A stretch of DNA of 64,000 bases from Beijerinckia indica subsp. indica ATCC 9039 (GTDB taxonomy: Bacteria; Pseudomonadota; Alphaproteobacteria; Rhizobiales; Beijerinckiaceae), in assembly GCF_000019845.1 (NCBI RefSeq), contig NC_010581.1, positions 1,245,501 to 1,309,500 of the forward strand, read 5' to 3'. The first letter of the stretch is position 1. Every line of letters starts with the position of its first letter. The notes under the pieces were generated by a model. That model ran no database searches. It worked only from the letters and a program-made list of their open reading frames with translations, and was not told the DNA's origin. Of the stretch, positions 7,991 to 17,723 are shown piece by piece. Both the position numbers and the translations under genes were made by a program.

Positions 7991-8905
7991 ATGATCGTCG
8001 CTATCGACGTTAGCCGCCGCCGGTTCCCTCACGGCGCTGTTCGATTGGTCTCCTTCCTTCTTCTCGCTCTTTTTTCCATTTTTTCTTGCGATGCCATGGC
8101 GCAGTCGGCCGGGCAGGGCAGGGCCAGAGGGGGCTTTGATCCGTCCTATGGCTCGAACCTCTCTCCCGAACTCGCAGCTCTCGGCGGGCAATGGGATCTT
8201 GTGCGTGAAGGCGCTACAACCCGGCCCAATGAGCGCCAGACATGCCGTCTAACTTTGAGTCTCAGGCCTATGGCCGACCAAGGTCTTCTTCTTCTCTTAC
8301 CCTCTTCGTGTCGCAAAACGATGCCGATCGTCGCGAGCATCAATGCCTGGCAGCCGATGACCCGTCACCGCATCGATTTTACTGATCGAAACGGGGCAAC
8401 ACTTATGACTTTCTTTTCAACGGCAGATGGGCGTTTCGAAGCCGTGGGGCCGGACGCGGAAAATTACGCGCTAACGGAAGTGACGCTCGGCAAGCCGAAC
8501 GCACCCCAGATCGATACGCAGGCGGTATCCTCAACCAGTCTCGCTCCGAATGCTCCTGAAAAATTCGCCGCAGCGGCGACACAGAAAGCAACGCCGGCCT
8601 CCATTGGCTCGATCAGGCTGGCGGATCTTCCCGGCCGCTATGCCATTTTGAGGGATGGCAAGGATACTGGCTGCATGGTGACATTGGATCGTGGAAGTGT
8701 CGGTGCCGGTGAGCGCGCCATTCTCGCGCCGGCCTGTCGGGATCATGGCTTGGTCGTTTTCGATCCAGTGTCGTGGCAATTGGCGCGCGGCAGAATCACT
8801 CTCACTGCCCGCAAGGGTCATGTGACCCATCTTGATCTGCAGCCGGATGGAACCTGGCTGAAAGACCCCTCCGAGGGCAAGAGTTTGAGTTTGAAGAAAC
8901 TCTAA
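7991..8905 (+). CDS. Protease inhibitor Inh/Omp19-type protein, two domains
   Basis: This exported protein has 304 residues. Signal peptide: LVSFLLLALFSIFSCDAMAQ (about residues 18-37). Two copies of the small beta-barrel AprI/Inh fold follow. Domain 1 (about 60-145) has LGGQWDLVREG, a cysteine in QTCRLTLS and LLLPSSCRKTMP. Domain 2 (about 212-300) has LPGRYAILRDGKDTGCMVTL, a cysteine in APACRDHGL and VSWQLARGRITLT. Each domain carries a Cys pair positioned as in the Inh disulfide. Members inhibit secreted serralysin-type metalloproteases or act as outer-membrane lipoproteins (Omp19). No lipobox is seen here. No protease gene is adjacent. Confidence 0.75.
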   Translation: MIVAIDVSRRRFPHGAVRLVSFLLLALFSIFSCDAMAQSAGQGRARGGFDPSYGSNLSPELAALGGQWDLVREGATTRPNERQTCRLTLSLRPMADQGLLLLLPSSCRKTMPIVASINAWQPMTRHRIDFTDRNGATLMTFFSTADGRFEAVGPDAENYALTEVTLGKPNAPQIDTQAVSSTSLAPNAPEKFAAAATQKATPASIGSIRLADLPGRYAILRDGKDTGCMVTLDRGSVGAGERAILAPACRDHGLVVFDPVSWQLARGRITLTARKGHVTHLDLQPDGTWLKDPSEGKSLSLKKL

Positions 8906-8918
8906 AGGCGCGGCGCAT

Positions 8919-9398
8919 TCAGAACGGCGCTCGCAGTGCATGATCCGTCAGTTTTTGATGGGCGAGGCGCAAAGCTGCGAGAGCTTCCTCGAGCGCATTG
9001 TGTTGGCGTTCGAGATGCGAGATCTGCGCAATGATTTGCTCGGGCAGCAGCCTCAATTCCAATTCCGCCTTGTGATGCTCGGTCCCCCGCGCCTGCGAGG
9101 GATGTCCTTGCAGCATGTCATGGATTTCGGACAGGGTGAAGCCTAGACGCTTGCCCTTCAGGATCAGGCGCAAATTGTGTCGGTCCGTTTCGTTGTAAAA
9201 ACGTGCCGTCCCTTTCCGGGCCGGGTGGAGCAGTCCCCGGTCTTCGTAAAAGCGCAAAGCTCGGACGCTGACGTCAAATTCACGCGCCATTTCTCGAATG
9301 CTGCGAAGGGGCTGGTTATCCTGCTCCGCATCGCTGGGTTGTTCTTTTGTACCTTTGGCAAAAAAACTGGCTGCGCCAAAAGATTGGGGCCTGTCCAT
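8919..9398 (-). CDS. MerR family transcriptional regulator
   Basis: This encodes 159 residues. After a polar 30-residue extension comes the MerR winged helix: RSIREMAREFDVSVRALRFY, then EDRGLLHPARKGTARFYNE and the LRLILKGKRLGFTLSEI helix. The C-terminal half is the dimerising coiled coil (EQIIAQISHLERQHNALEEA). There is no cysteine-rich metal-binding tail, so a metal or redox sensor of the MerR/SoxR type is unlikely. The signal is unknown. It is convergent with the Inh-type gene. A cluster of inverted repeats lies 57-106 bases upstream, possibly its own operator. Confidence 0.88.
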   Translation of the reverse strand: MDRPQSFGAASFFAKGTKEQPSDAEQDNQPLRSIREMAREFDVSVRALRFYEDRGLLHPARKGTARFYNETDRHNLRLILKGKRLGFTLSEIHDMLQGHPSQARGTEHHKAELELRLLPEQIIAQISHLERQHNALEEALAALRLAHQKLTDHALRAPF

Positions 9399-9716
9399 GG
9401 ATATTCCTTCGTTTCACCATTGAGACAGGGCCAAGCTAGCGCGATCCATTGCGCAATACAACCATAAAGTGTATTTATCGCATTTATTGGTTATTGGTTG
9501 TATTTTCCGCTTATGGTGAAAGGGCGATCTTTTGGGCTTAACGCTGTCTTTACCCCGATCTTTGAAACTGGAGCGAAGGGCGAGGTCGTGGAAGTCCATG
9601 ACGGGGCGAATGTTTTTTTAAATCGTCAAACCGACTCAGCCTGAAGGTCACAAGCTTTGAATAGTGTCGACTTAAAAAATCGCGCGTGAACATCTGACGA
9701 AAATCTGGAAAATACG
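9399..9716. other. Divergent promoter region
   Basis: This 318-base gap separates the MerR gene (minus) and the Sel1/coiled-coil gene (plus). Apart from the inverted-repeat cluster at 9455-9504, and a 26-base segment (9427-9452) that recurs with three mismatches at 34370-34395, nothing was recognised. Confidence 0.5.
9455..9504. promoter_or_regulatory. Inverted-repeat cluster upstream of the MerR gene
   Basis: AATACAACCA (9455-9464) is exactly complementary to TGGTTGTATT (9495-9504). Within it a shorter dyad AATACA / TGTATT (9455-9460 and 9470-9475) gives a MerR-like 19-21 bp operator size. Its position in front of the MerR gene and the divergent Sel1 gene suggests an operator or overlapping promoters. 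That role is inference. Confidence 0.4.
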
Positions 9717-12700
9717 TTGGAACAGGATTCGGGACAGGATTTACCGCGTAGTGCCAAGGCCCAGACAGCTCCACTTGGGAAGGGGGCGGCGGTCTCGCGC
9801 AGGCCTGCATTTTTGGCAGGAACCGAAACCTTGGAAGAACGGGCTCAGAGGGCTTGGGCTTTCGCGCATAATAGAGGAATGATCCGGGCGCTCGAGAATC
9901 GCCGTGACCGGGAATGGGAAATGGTCGCCAGTCTTTCCTGCTCCGGAGAGGATGGATTTCTTCCGTTCGATGAATGGCAGGCGGTACGCTCGGATGGCCA
10001 TGGGTTGCAAAGTGACGAGTTGCGTCGGGAGACGACTTTGGGAGCGGATTTCAAGACCGGTCGCGGATTGCCAGAGGGTCAGGCTTCTCTCGAAGGCCTG
10101 TGGAGCGAACTTGAATCGGAATTACTGGCCTTCGCCCGCCGTCGTGGCCATGCTTTCGCTTCCAGCGGCCGGGTCGGCGTGGATCATCGGCAGAACGCGG
10201 CAAAAGGACCGGGCGCGAGTAGCACCGCCTCAGCAGCCCAGAGCGCTTCTTTGTCGGACTTACGGGATGATGTCGGTCAACTCGCTGGTCAACTCGATGC
10301 CATGCGGCAGGAAGCGGATCGTCGCGACAGCCTGTTGCGGAGCCAGGCGGAACGCATTGGCGACATCGGGCGGTTTCGCAAGGAAATCAGCGATCTGACG
10401 AGCCGGCTCGGTGCTTTCGCGCCGCTGGAGGCCTTGCGTGAACTTGACCGGGAAATCAAGGCTATTGCCCAACGGTTTGAAAAATTAGGGGAAACCGAGA
10501 GCGACGCCACCCCGATACTGCGCTTGCGGCAGCAATTGCATGAAATTCGCGAACTCATCACGGCCATGGCGAGCCTTGCGGAAAATACGGTTCGGCAAAA
10601 GCCGGCCGCTGATCTGGAAGTCTTGCGAGGGACGTTGAACGATCCGGTCCGTGCGGAATCGCTGCAGAAGATCGAGACCCAGATCGAGGTTTTGGGGCAA
10701 AGGGTCGATACAGCCATCGCGCAGGCGGAAACATCCGGGCAATATGCCGCCCTGGCGCGGCAGATCGAGGCCGTCAAACACCAATTGACGGCGCGCATCG
10801 ACGCCAATGCCACGCTCAGCGCGCCGCATACGCAACAACTCGAACAATTGGTGCGTGTGCTGGCCGACAAAATGGATTCCTTGCCCGATCCGCGCAAGAG
10901 CGAACAGAAGTTCGAGGTTCTTCAATCCGAACTCGTCCGGATCGACAATCGCCTCGACCAAAGTGACAAGATCATCGCCTCTCTGGCGGCCATGGAAATG
11001 ACCATTACGCGGCTTTCCGCCGAGATGGGCGTGATCAAGGGCTCGTTGCGGCAATCTGCCGAAGCGGCCGCGCGTCAGGTCATTGAAGAGCTTCGGCAGA
11101 CATCCTCCACGGAACCTCTGATTCCGGCTGATTTGGAAAACGAGATCGAAAAACGGTTCGAGCGCACCGAGGTCATGATCCGCGATGGCCTGGAGAGACT
11201 TGCCAGCCGGCTGACCGATCTTGAAACCGTTACACATCTGGCTCGAGGCCCTGTGACACAGGCCGGGTCCCTGGGATCATTGCTGGCGCCGATCTTTGCA
11301 CCCGCCAGCGAGGGGCAAGGGGAAACAGCCAGTGTTTTTAATATTTCCCTCGACAAGGCTCCGGGATCGGTGCGGGAAGACCTTGACCCCTGGCGTTCTG
11401 AGCGGGTCTCCTCGGTACGCGGTTCTGTCTCGGCAGGCCAGAAAGTTTTGCCTCGTGCGGAGACAGGGCCGGTTCCCCTTCAAGGTGAACGCCGGGCCAG
11501 GCAAGAGAACAAGGGCCCCACGCTGGTCGAGGATGAATTGCTCGAACCGGGCAGCGGCCGTCCCCTCTTGTTGCGCTCCAGCGGAATGAAGAAAGGGACT
11601 TTCAAGGATCGTGAATCCGAGGCGATCGCGGGGCCCAAGGCCAGAATGAAGCAAGGGGAATCCGTGCCGAAGGGTGCGGACAAACTGGTCCTTCCGCCTT
11701 CGCGAGAGCAATCCACCTCTTTTGATCGGATGATCCGTCTGCTCAAAAGCGCCCGCCATTTGGTCCGGGGACGGCTAGTCTTGTTTTCGCTCGCGGGACT
11801 TTTCTCCCTGGCCGTCCTGGATGGATTGGTGCATGCCATCGGGAGCATGGATCAGCGGAACAATGCGGGCCATGCGGAACAATCCGGTCCGGCCAAGACC
11901 GCGAATTTTGTGGAAACCTCGCCGCAGTCCTCAGCGCCAGCCGCCACAATTCCGGCCACGACCCAGAAAACATCCGAAACCCCTGCCGCAGCCAAATCCA
12001 GCATAAATAAAGTGGGGGCGCTGGCCTTTTCGACACGGGAAGACATTCTGCGCCTCTTCCGCTTGGGTGAAGCCGGCCATGCCGGCGCGCAATATCATCT
12101 TGCCTTGCTCTTGCAGGAAGGCACGGCCCATGCGGAAGGAAATGACCAGGCGACGGATCTGCGCGCCGCCGCTTTTTGGTACGGGAAAGCCGCTGACCAG
12201 GGTCTCGCCCCGGCGCAATATCGGCTAGGCCTGCTCTACGAAAAAGGCTTCGGCGTAGACCGCGATCTTCACAAGGCGACGGATCTTTATCGCCAGGCGG
12301 CGGAGCAGGGCAATACACGCGCCATGCATAATCTTGCTGTCCTCTCGGCCGAATCCGAAAATGGTCCGCCTGATTATGCGGCCTCTGTCAAATGGTTCAC
12401 CAAGGCCGCCGAATATGGCCTGCGCGACAGCCAGTATAATTGTGCGATATTGCTCGCCCGGGGGCTCGGCGCGCCGCGCAATCTGGTTCAGGCCTATGCC
12501 TGGTTCGCCATTGCGGCGGCTCAGGGAGACGAGGAAGCCGGTCGCAAGCGCGATGAAGTGGCGCGGCATCTTTCAACGGAAGATTACACAGCGGGCAAAA
12601 CCATAGTCGCCGCATACAGGCCCCAGCCGTCCAAAATGGCGGCTAATGAAGTGTCTATGCCTTCAGGCGATGGGGAGCAGGGATCGCGCCAGGCCGAGGT

Positions 12701-12728
12701 GATGAAGCCGAGCCTTTCTGGTCTGTGA
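9717..12728 (+). CDS. PodJ-like coiled-coil protein with one membrane helix and Sel1 repeats
   Basis: This encodes 1003 residues. The cytoplasmic part (1 to about 680) includes a long alpha-helical coiled-coil region (about 180-510; for example LDAMRQEADRRDSLLRSQ and IRELITAMASLAENTV). One membrane helix follows at about 686-706 (LVLFSLAGLFSLAVLDGLVH), then a periplasmic Ala/Pro/Thr linker. Four Sel1 repeats end the protein (about 786-950; GHAGAQYHLALLLQEG, APAQYRLGLLYEKG, TRAMHNLAVLS, SQYNCAILLARG). This order matches the alphaproteobacterial PodJ polarity factor and related envelope regulators. The start is TTG 9717, with only a weak purine box; ATG at residue 55 is a fallback. A role in polarity is inferred from architecture. 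Confidence 0.8.
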   Translation: MEQDSGQDLPRSAKAQTAPLGKGAAVSRRPAFLAGTETLEERAQRAWAFAHNRGMIRALENRRDREWEMVASLSCSGEDGFLPFDEWQAVRSDGHGLQSDELRRETTLGADFKTGRGLPEGQASLEGLWSELESELLAFARRRGHAFASSGRVGVDHRQNAAKGPGASSTASAAQSASLSDLRDDVGQLAGQLDAMRQEADRRDSLLRSQAERIGDIGRFRKEISDLTSRLGAFAPLEALRELDREIKAIAQRFEKLGETESDATPILRLRQQLHEIRELITAMASLAENTVRQKPAADLEVLRGTLNDPVRAESLQKIETQIEVLGQRVDTAIAQAETSGQYAALARQIEAVKHQLTARIDANATLSAPHTQQLEQLVRVLADKMDSLPDPRKSEQKFEVLQSELVRIDNRLDQSDKIIASLAAMEMTITRLSAEMGVIKGSLRQSAEAAARQVIEELRQTSSTEPLIPADLENEIEKRFERTEVMIRDGLERLASRLTDLETVTHLARGPVTQAGSLGSLLAPIFAPASEGQGETASVFNISLDKAPGSVREDLDPWRSERVSSVRGSVSAGQKVLPRAETGPVPLQGERRARQENKGPTLVEDELLEPGSGRPLLLRSSGMKKGTFKDRESEAIAGPKARMKQGESVPKGADKLVLPPSREQSTSFDRMIRLLKSARHLVRGRLVLFSLAGLFSLAVLDGLVHAIGSMDQRNNAGHAEQSGPAKTANFVETSPQSSAPAATIPATTQKTSETPAAAKSSINKVGALAFSTREDILRLFRLGEAGHAGAQYHLALLLQEGTAHAEGNDQATDLRAAAFWYGKAADQGLAPAQYRLGLLYEKGFGVDRDLHKATDLYRQAAEQGNTRAMHNLAVLSAESENGPPDYAASVKWFTKAAEYGLRDSQYNCAILLARGLGAPRNLVQAYAWFAIAAAQGDEEAGRKRDEVARHLSTEDYTAGKTIVAAYRPQPSKMAANEVSMPSGDGEQGSRQAEVMKPSLSGL

Positions 12729-13158
12729 GAGGCCGGATAACCGTTTACGGGCATACAACAGGACTGATGTCCTCTTCTTACCATCCGGATACGCCAACAA
12801 TGGCCAGCTTGCTGAGCGCCGCATCAGTCTGATGTTATCCTCAACGGAACCGTATTGCTGACATCACTGATCTCGAGAACACCATCAAAAACATGATGGT
12901 GTCATGTGTCTCGCTGCCACTGTCACCAGAAATATCCTTGACAATAATGATGATCGCCTCCCAGCGATTCAGCTCCAACCGATCGTTGCGGTATTAGGGG
13001 CAGAATGTCCGATGAATAACGTGACCCTTATGTCATCGATCACGAGATCAAGCTCACGATCTTTATGTGATCCTTATGCTCCCTCATATCAATCCGTGTA
13101 GAGCCTTGATTGATCCGTCCGATAAGTTTCGCTCAGCTTTTACGCTGGAGATAGAGCT
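12729..13158. other. Upstream region of the kdp locus
   Basis: This 430-base region has no convincing gene. It contains a 9-bp hairpin ACACCATCA / TGATGGTGT (12879-12902) and two near-identical direct repeats (13021-13032 and 13067-13078). It must carry the kdp promoter, normally activated by phosphorylated KdpE. A 65-codon frame at 12904-13101 has unlikely composition and was not accepted. Confidence 0.55.
13021..13078 (+). promoter_or_regulatory. Direct repeats, candidate KdpE-binding region
   Basis: GTGACCCTTATG (13021-13032) and GTGATCCTTATG (13067-13078) differ at one base and are 46 bp apart, close to four or four and a half helical turns. They end about 80 bases upstream of the first kdp reading frame, where an activator site would be expected. 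Assignment to KdpE is inference from position only. Confidence 0.35.
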
Positions 13159-13242
13159 ATGGCCGATCTCATTTTTCTTCTGCTTGGCACAGGTGCCTTC
13201 GTCCTCTTCAGTGGGTTCACCGTTTTGCTGAGGCATATCTGA
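13159..13242 (+). CDS. 27-residue hydrophobic peptide preceding kdpF
   Basis: ATG 13159 opens a 27-codon frame (MADLIFLLLGTGAFVLF and onward, ending LLRHI). It encodes a single membrane helix with a short basic tail. GGAG at 13147-13150 lies eight bases upstream of the start. The stop is two bases from the kdpF start, so the two are almost certainly co-translated. A comparable tiny hydrophobic frame precedes kdpF in many alphaproteobacterial kdp operons (recalled, not checked). Its role is unknown; it may stabilise the complex as KdpF does. Confidence 0.65.
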   Translation: MADLIFLLLGTGAFVLFSGFTVLLRHI

Positions 13243-13244
13243 CC

Positions 13245-13331
13245 ATGTGGATCGATGCGCTTTGGGCGGGCGGCGCGCTTTGTATCGCCGTCTACATGGT
13301 CGCCGCGCTGCTGCGGCCTGATCGCTTCTGA
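13245..13331 (+). CDS. kdpF: K+-transporting ATPase subunit KdpF
   Basis: This encodes 28 residues: one membrane helix followed by the hallmark tail ALLRPDRF (compare the ALLRPERF-type ending of known KdpF). KdpF is a small stabilising subunit of the KdpFABC P-type potassium pump. It starts two bases after the preceding mini-gene and ends 12 bases before kdpA. Confidence 0.9.
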   Translation: MWIDALWAGGALCIAVYMVAALLRPDRF

Positions 13332-13343
13332 CAGGATATCATC

Positions 13344-15050
13344 ATGAATTGGCAAGGCTGGGCGGAGATCGCCTTCATCCTGGGCCTTACGGTCGCTCTT
13401 GGCTGGCCGCTCGGTCTCTTTCTGGCGCGATTATGGGAGGGGGAGCAGACCTGGCTCGATCCTGTTCTTAAACCTGTCGAGCGGCTGGTCTATCGAGCTT
13501 GCGGCATCGATCCCCGGCAGTCACAGACCTGGTCCTCTTATGCTCTGGCGCTGCTGGCCTTCAGTGCGGCAAGCTTCATTCTGCTCTACGCGATTCTGCG
13601 ATTGCAGGGGTGGCTCCCGTTGAACCCGCAGGGTTTTGCCGGCCTCCCACCGCATTTGGCCTTCAATACGGCCATCAGCTTTGTCTCCAACACCAATTGG
13701 CAGTCCTATGTTCCCGAGGCCACGGTCTCGGCCTTCTCCCAGATGGCGGGGCTGACGTCGCATAATTTTCTTTCTGCCGCCGCCGGTATTGCCGTGGCCG
13801 CCGCCGTGACACGCGCCTTTGCCGCCAACCGGGAAGAGGGACTCGGCAATTTCTGGGTCGATCTCACCCGGGTCAGTCTCTACCTGCTGTTGCCTTTATC
13901 GATCGTGATCGCTTTGGTCTTCGTGGCGCTTGGCGAGCCCCAGACTTTGTCGGCCCATGTCACCGCCACCACGCTGGAAGGCGTGCAGCAGACGATTGCG
14001 CTGTTTCCGACAGCCAGCCAGGAAGCCATCAAGCAACTGGGCACCAATGGCGGTGGTATTTTCAATGCCAATTCCGCCCACCCGTTCGAAAATCCCAATC
14101 CACTCACCAATCTGATCGAGATCGTGGAGATGAATGTGCTGGGCTTTGCCTGTGTGGTCGCGTTTGGCCGCCTGGTGAGTGCCCGCCGGGATGCGCGCGC
14201 CTTGATCACGGTCATGGCAATCTTTGTGGCCGTCGCTGCTTCCGTCATTTACTGGACCGAAACGCGTCCAGCCCCGGCCCTTGTTGGCGCGCAAGCCGAA
14301 GCGAGCGTGAACATGGAGGGCAAGGAGGTCCGTTTTGGTGCCCCCGCGACAGCGATCTGGACAGCGGCGACAACTGGCGCCTCCGATGGCGGTGTCAATG
14401 CCATGTTTGACAGTTTCATGCCGCTTGGCGGCGGTATGGCGATGTTCATGATCCAGCTCGGCGAAATCCTGCCGGGCGGTGTCGGCTCCGGCCTTTATGG
14501 CATGATCGTGCTGGCGCTGATCGCTGTCTTCGTGGCCGGGCTGATGGTCGGGCGCACACCGGAATATCTTGGCAAGAAGGTGGAAGCGCGTGAAGTCAAA
14601 TATGCCATGCTGGCGGTTCTGATCCTGCCCTTAGCGATCCTGGGCTTCTCGGCCGCGGCTGCTGTGCTGCCCGTAGCGCTCGAGGGGCTTGCCAATACCG
14701 GCGCGCATGGCTTGTCGGAAATCCTCTATGCCTATTCCTCGGCAACGGGGAATAATGGTTCCGCTTTCGCCGGTTTTTCAGCCAACACGCCATGGTGGAA
14801 TACGACGCTCGGCATTGCCATGCTGCTCGGCCGTTTCGGCTATGTGATCCCGGTCCTCGCCATTGCGGGCTCCCTTGCGGCCAAGCCGAAACTCACCGTC
14901 ACCGCTGGCACGTTCCCGACAGACGGGCCGCTGTTCATTGGCCTCTTGATTGGGGTGATCTTGATCCTGGGAGGCCTGCAATTCTTTCCGGCCCTCGCGC
15001 TTGGCCCGATCGTCGAGCACTTCCAGGTGCTTCAGGCGCTCGCCCGCTAA
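13344..15050 (+). CDS. kdpA: K+-transporting ATPase subunit KdpA
   Basis: This 568-residue membrane subunit is the potassium channel-like part of KdpFABC. It has about ten hydrophobic helices and four selectivity-filter loops. Recognisable family blocks include [19 protein letters not shown] (first filter, about residues 109-127), [20 protein letters not shown] (second, about 230-250), [16 protein letters not shown] and [20 protein letters not shown]. Length is as expected for the family (about 560). An AGGA box lies seven bases before ATG 13344. It is the third gene of the operon. Confidence 0.97.
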   Translation: MNWQGWAEIAFILGLTVALGWPLGLFLARLWEGEQTWLDPVLKPVERLVYRACGIDPRQSQTWSSYALALLAFSAASFILLYAILRLQGWLPLNPQGFAGLPPHLAFNTAISFVSNTNWQSYVPEATVSAFSQMAGLTSHNFLSAAAGIAVAAAVTRAFAANREEGLGNFWVDLTRVSLYLLLPLSIVIALVFVALGEPQTLSAHVTATTLEGVQQTIALFPTASQEAIKQLGTNGGGIFNANSAHPFENPNPLTNLIEIVEMNVLGFACVVAFGRLVSARRDARALITVMAIFVAVAASVIYWTETRPAPALVGAQAEASVNMEGKEVRFGAPATAIWTAATTGASDGGVNAMFDSFMPLGGGMAMFMIQLGEILPGGVGSGLYGMIVLALIAVFVAGLMVGRTPEYLGKKVEAREVKYAMLAVLILPLAILGFSAAAAVLPVALEGLANTGAHGLSEILYAYSSATGNNGSAFAGFSANTPWWNTTLGIAMLLGRFGYVIPVLAIAGSLAAKPKLTVTAGTFPTDGPLFIGLLIGVILILGGLQFFPALALGPIVEHFQVLQALAR

Positions 15051-15071
15051 TGGTTACAAGGATTGAATCCA

Positions 15072-17117
15072 ATGCTTTCCTCGAGTCACGCTTTGAGCCA
15101 CGCTGTGCCAAAGCACCCTCTCAATTTTAGCCGTGCCGCCCTCGATGCCTTCCGCAAGCTCGATCCGCGTGCCCTAACGGGCAATCCGGTGATCCTGACG
15201 ACCGAGATTGTTGCCTTTCTCTCGACCGTCTCGGCTGTTGCCGCGATCAGTGCCGGAACATCCGCCGTCTTCATTCTCCAGATCGCCCTCTGGCTCTGGG
15301 CGACCGTGCTTTTCGCGAATTTTGCGGAAGCCGTCGCCGAAGGGCGTGGCAAGGCGCAGGCCGATGCGCTTCGCGCCACGCGCGTGACGACGATCGCGAA
15401 AGTCATCGTCGATGAGGCGAAGGGTTTCATCGTACCGCTCCCGGTGAATGAACTATTGCCCGGTGCCATCGTTTTGGTCGAGGCGGGCGATGTCATTCCA
15501 GCGGATGGCGAAATCATTGAGGGTGTCGCTTCGGTGAATGAAGCTGCCATTACGGGCGAGTCGGCGCCGGTGATCCGCGAAAGCGGTGGCGATCGCTCCG
15601 CCGTGACGGGTGGCACGACGGTCATATCGGACTGGATCAAGGTGAGGATCACCTCGCAGCCTGGGTCCACTTTTCTCGACCGCATGATCGCCATGGTCGA
15701 AGGCGCGGACCGGCGCAAGACGCCGAACGAGATCGCGCTGGCCGTGCTTTTGGCTGGTTTGACGCTGATCTTCCTCATCGCCGTGGTAAGCTTGGTCGGT
15801 CTTGGTCATTATTCCGGGGTCGATCTCAACCCCGTCGTGCTGGGCGCGCTTTTCGTGACGCTGATCCCCACGACCATTGGCGGCTTGCTCAGCGCGGTGG
15901 GCATTGCCGGCATGGACCGCCTGCTCAAGGTCAATGTTCTCGCAACCTCCGGGCGTGCCGTGGAAGCGGCCGGTGACATCGACACGCTTCTGCTCGACAA
16001 GACCGGCACCATTACCTTTGGCAATCGCATGGCGACGGAGGTGATTCCAACGCCCGGCCTTCGCGCGGAGGTGGCGATGCGCGCGGCCCTGATGGCGTCC
16101 TTGGCGGATGAGACGCCGGAAGGCCGCTCGATCATCACTTTGGCAGGCCAGCAAGGCGTCACAGCCGAAATGCCCGTCGGCGCCAAGGCGATCGCTTTTA
16201 GCGCACATACCCGCCAGTCCGGCCTCGAGGCCGAAGGGCAGGTCTGGCGCAAGGGCGCGGTGGACGCCGTCCTCAAGGATCTCCATCTCGATGAAACGAT
16301 GCTGCCAACGGCCTTCAGGGCATCGGTGGAGCGGATCGCCCGTTCAGGCGGCACGCCGCTCGCTGTCGCCGAGAATGGCAAACTGGTGGGGGTGATCCAC
16401 CTCAAGGATGTCGTCAAACCGGGCGTCAAGGAACGCTTTGCCGACCTGCGCCGCATGGGTGTGCGCACGGTCATGATCACGGGTGATAATCCGATCACAG
16501 CCGCCGCCATCGCTTCGGAATCTGGTGTCGATGATTTTCTTGCCGAGGCCACGCCCGAGGATAAATTGCGGATGATCAATGCCGAACAGGGCAAGGGACG
16601 CCTCGTTGCCATGTGTGGTGACGGTGCCAATGATGCCCCAGCTCTGGCCCAGGCCGATGTCGGTGTCGCCATGCAGACTGGCGCGCAAGCCGCCCGGGAA
16701 GCTGGCAATATGGTCGATCTCGACAGTGATCCGACCAAGATCATCGAGATCGTGGAAGTCGGCAAACAGCTTCTCATCACACGCGGCGCACTGACGACCT
16801 TTTCCATCGCCAATGATGTCGCGAAATATTTCGCGATCATTCCGGCCATGTTCGTGGTGTCCCTGCCGGCGCTCGGTAGCTTGAACATCATGGGGCTCGC
16901 AAGTCCTCAAAGCGCGATCCTCTCCGCCGTGATTTTCAATGCGATCATCATCGTCATGCTGATTCCGCTGGCCCTGAGGGGTGTCCGCTATCGCGCCATT
17001 GGCGCTGGCCGGTTGCTGGCCCGCAATCTTCTTCTCTATGGCGCGGGTGGCCTTGTCGCTCCCTTCATCGGTATCAAAACGATCGACCTGATCCTTTCGG
17101 CGATCGGCTTTGTTTGA
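15072..17117 (+). CDS. kdpB: K+-transporting P-type ATPase subunit KdpB
   Basis: This catalytic subunit has 681 residues from ATG 15072. An in-frame TTG at 15063 exists, but AAGGA at 15058-15062 is correctly placed for 15072. P-type ATPase hallmarks: actuator ITGESAPV, phosphorylation loop DKTGT in [14 protein letters not shown] (Asp is the acceptor), nucleotide-binding KGAVDAV, hinge [10 protein letters not shown] and [19 protein letters not shown]. It hydrolyses ATP to drive potassium through KdpA. It sits in order between kdpA and kdpC with short gaps. Confidence 0.97.
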   Translation: MLSSSHALSHAVPKHPLNFSRAALDAFRKLDPRALTGNPVILTTEIVAFLSTVSAVAAISAGTSAVFILQIALWLWATVLFANFAEAVAEGRGKAQADALRATRVTTIAKVIVDEAKGFIVPLPVNELLPGAIVLVEAGDVIPADGEIIEGVASVNEAAITGESAPVIRESGGDRSAVTGGTTVISDWIKVRITSQPGSTFLDRMIAMVEGADRRKTPNEIALAVLLAGLTLIFLIAVVSLVGLGHYSGVDLNPVVLGALFVTLIPTTIGGLLSAVGIAGMDRLLKVNVLATSGRAVEAAGDIDTLLLDKTGTITFGNRMATEVIPTPGLRAEVAMRAALMASLADETPEGRSIITLAGQQGVTAEMPVGAKAIAFSAHTRQSGLEAEGQVWRKGAVDAVLKDLHLDETMLPTAFRASVERIARSGGTPLAVAENGKLVGVIHLKDVVKPGVKERFADLRRMGVRTVMITGDNPITAAAIASESGVDDFLAEATPEDKLRMINAEQGKGRLVAMCGDGANDAPALAQADVGVAMQTGAQAAREAGNMVDLDSDPTKIIEIVEVGKQLLITRGALTTFSIANDVAKYFAIIPAMFVVSLPALGSLNIMGLASPQSAILSAVIFNAIIIVMLIPLALRGVRYRAIGAGRLLARNLLLYGAGGLVAPFIGIKTIDLILSAIGFV

Positions 17118-17129
17118 AAGTGACGCATC

Positions 17130-17723
17130 ATGCTCCAGCACATTCGTCCCGCATTCATCTCGCTGATCTTGTTCACCCTCCTGTTCGGTCTCATCTATCC
17201 ATTGACCGTGACCGGCATTGCGCAATTCGTGTTTCCCGATCAGGCATCGGGAAGCCTGATTTTCCAAGGCGATCAGGTTGTCGGCTCGCGGCTCATCGGC
17301 CAAGCCTTCCATCGGCCTGAATATCTCCATCCGCGTCCCTCGATCGCCGGTGATGGTTATGATGCCAGTGCGTCATCCGGATCCAATTTGGGGCCGCTCA
17401 ATCCTGACCTTGTGAAACAAGTCACGGAACGGGCGGCGGCGATCCGGGTCGAAAATCAGGATCAGGAGGCCGTGATCCCCGCCGATGCGGTGACCGCATC
17501 GGGTTCCGGTCTCGATCCGGAGATTTCGCCGGCCTATGCGGGCCTGCAAGCGAAACGCGTTGCCTCGGCGAGAGCCATGCCCGTGGTTGAAGTCGAGCGC
17601 ATCGTGGCCGAGAATACACAACCGGCTTTTCTCGGATTTATCGGCCAGCCGCGCGTCAACGTGTTGGCGGTCAACCTCGCTCTTGATGCCCGCTTTCCCA
17701 TCCAGAGGCCGCCAATGCCATGA
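17130..17723 (+). CDS. kdpC: K+-transporting ATPase subunit KdpC
   Basis: This encodes 197 residues with one N-terminal membrane helix (FISLILFTLLFGLIYPLTVT) and a periplasmic domain. Family motifs are GSRLIGQAFHRPEYLHPRPS, the SSGSNLGPLNPDL block and VPADAVTASGSGLDPEIS-like sequence at 130-145. KdpC assists assembly and ATP affinity of KdpB. The stop overlaps the start of kdpD (ATGA), coupling pump and sensor synthesis. Confidence 0.96.
   Translation: MLQHIRPAFISLILFTLLFGLIYPLTVTGIAQFVFPDQASGSLIFQGDQVVGSRLIGQAFHRPEYLHPRPSIAGDGYDASASSGSNLGPLNPDLVKQVTERAAAIRVENQDQEAVIPADAVTASGSGLDPEISPAYAGLQAKRVASARAMPVVEVERIVAENTQPAFLGFIGQPRVNVLAVNLALDARFPIQRPPMP

Noticed and set aside
12904..13101. 65-codon frame before the kdp operon
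   Set aside because: Ser/Pro-rich, no ribosome-binding site, and it overlaps the probable promoter repeats.
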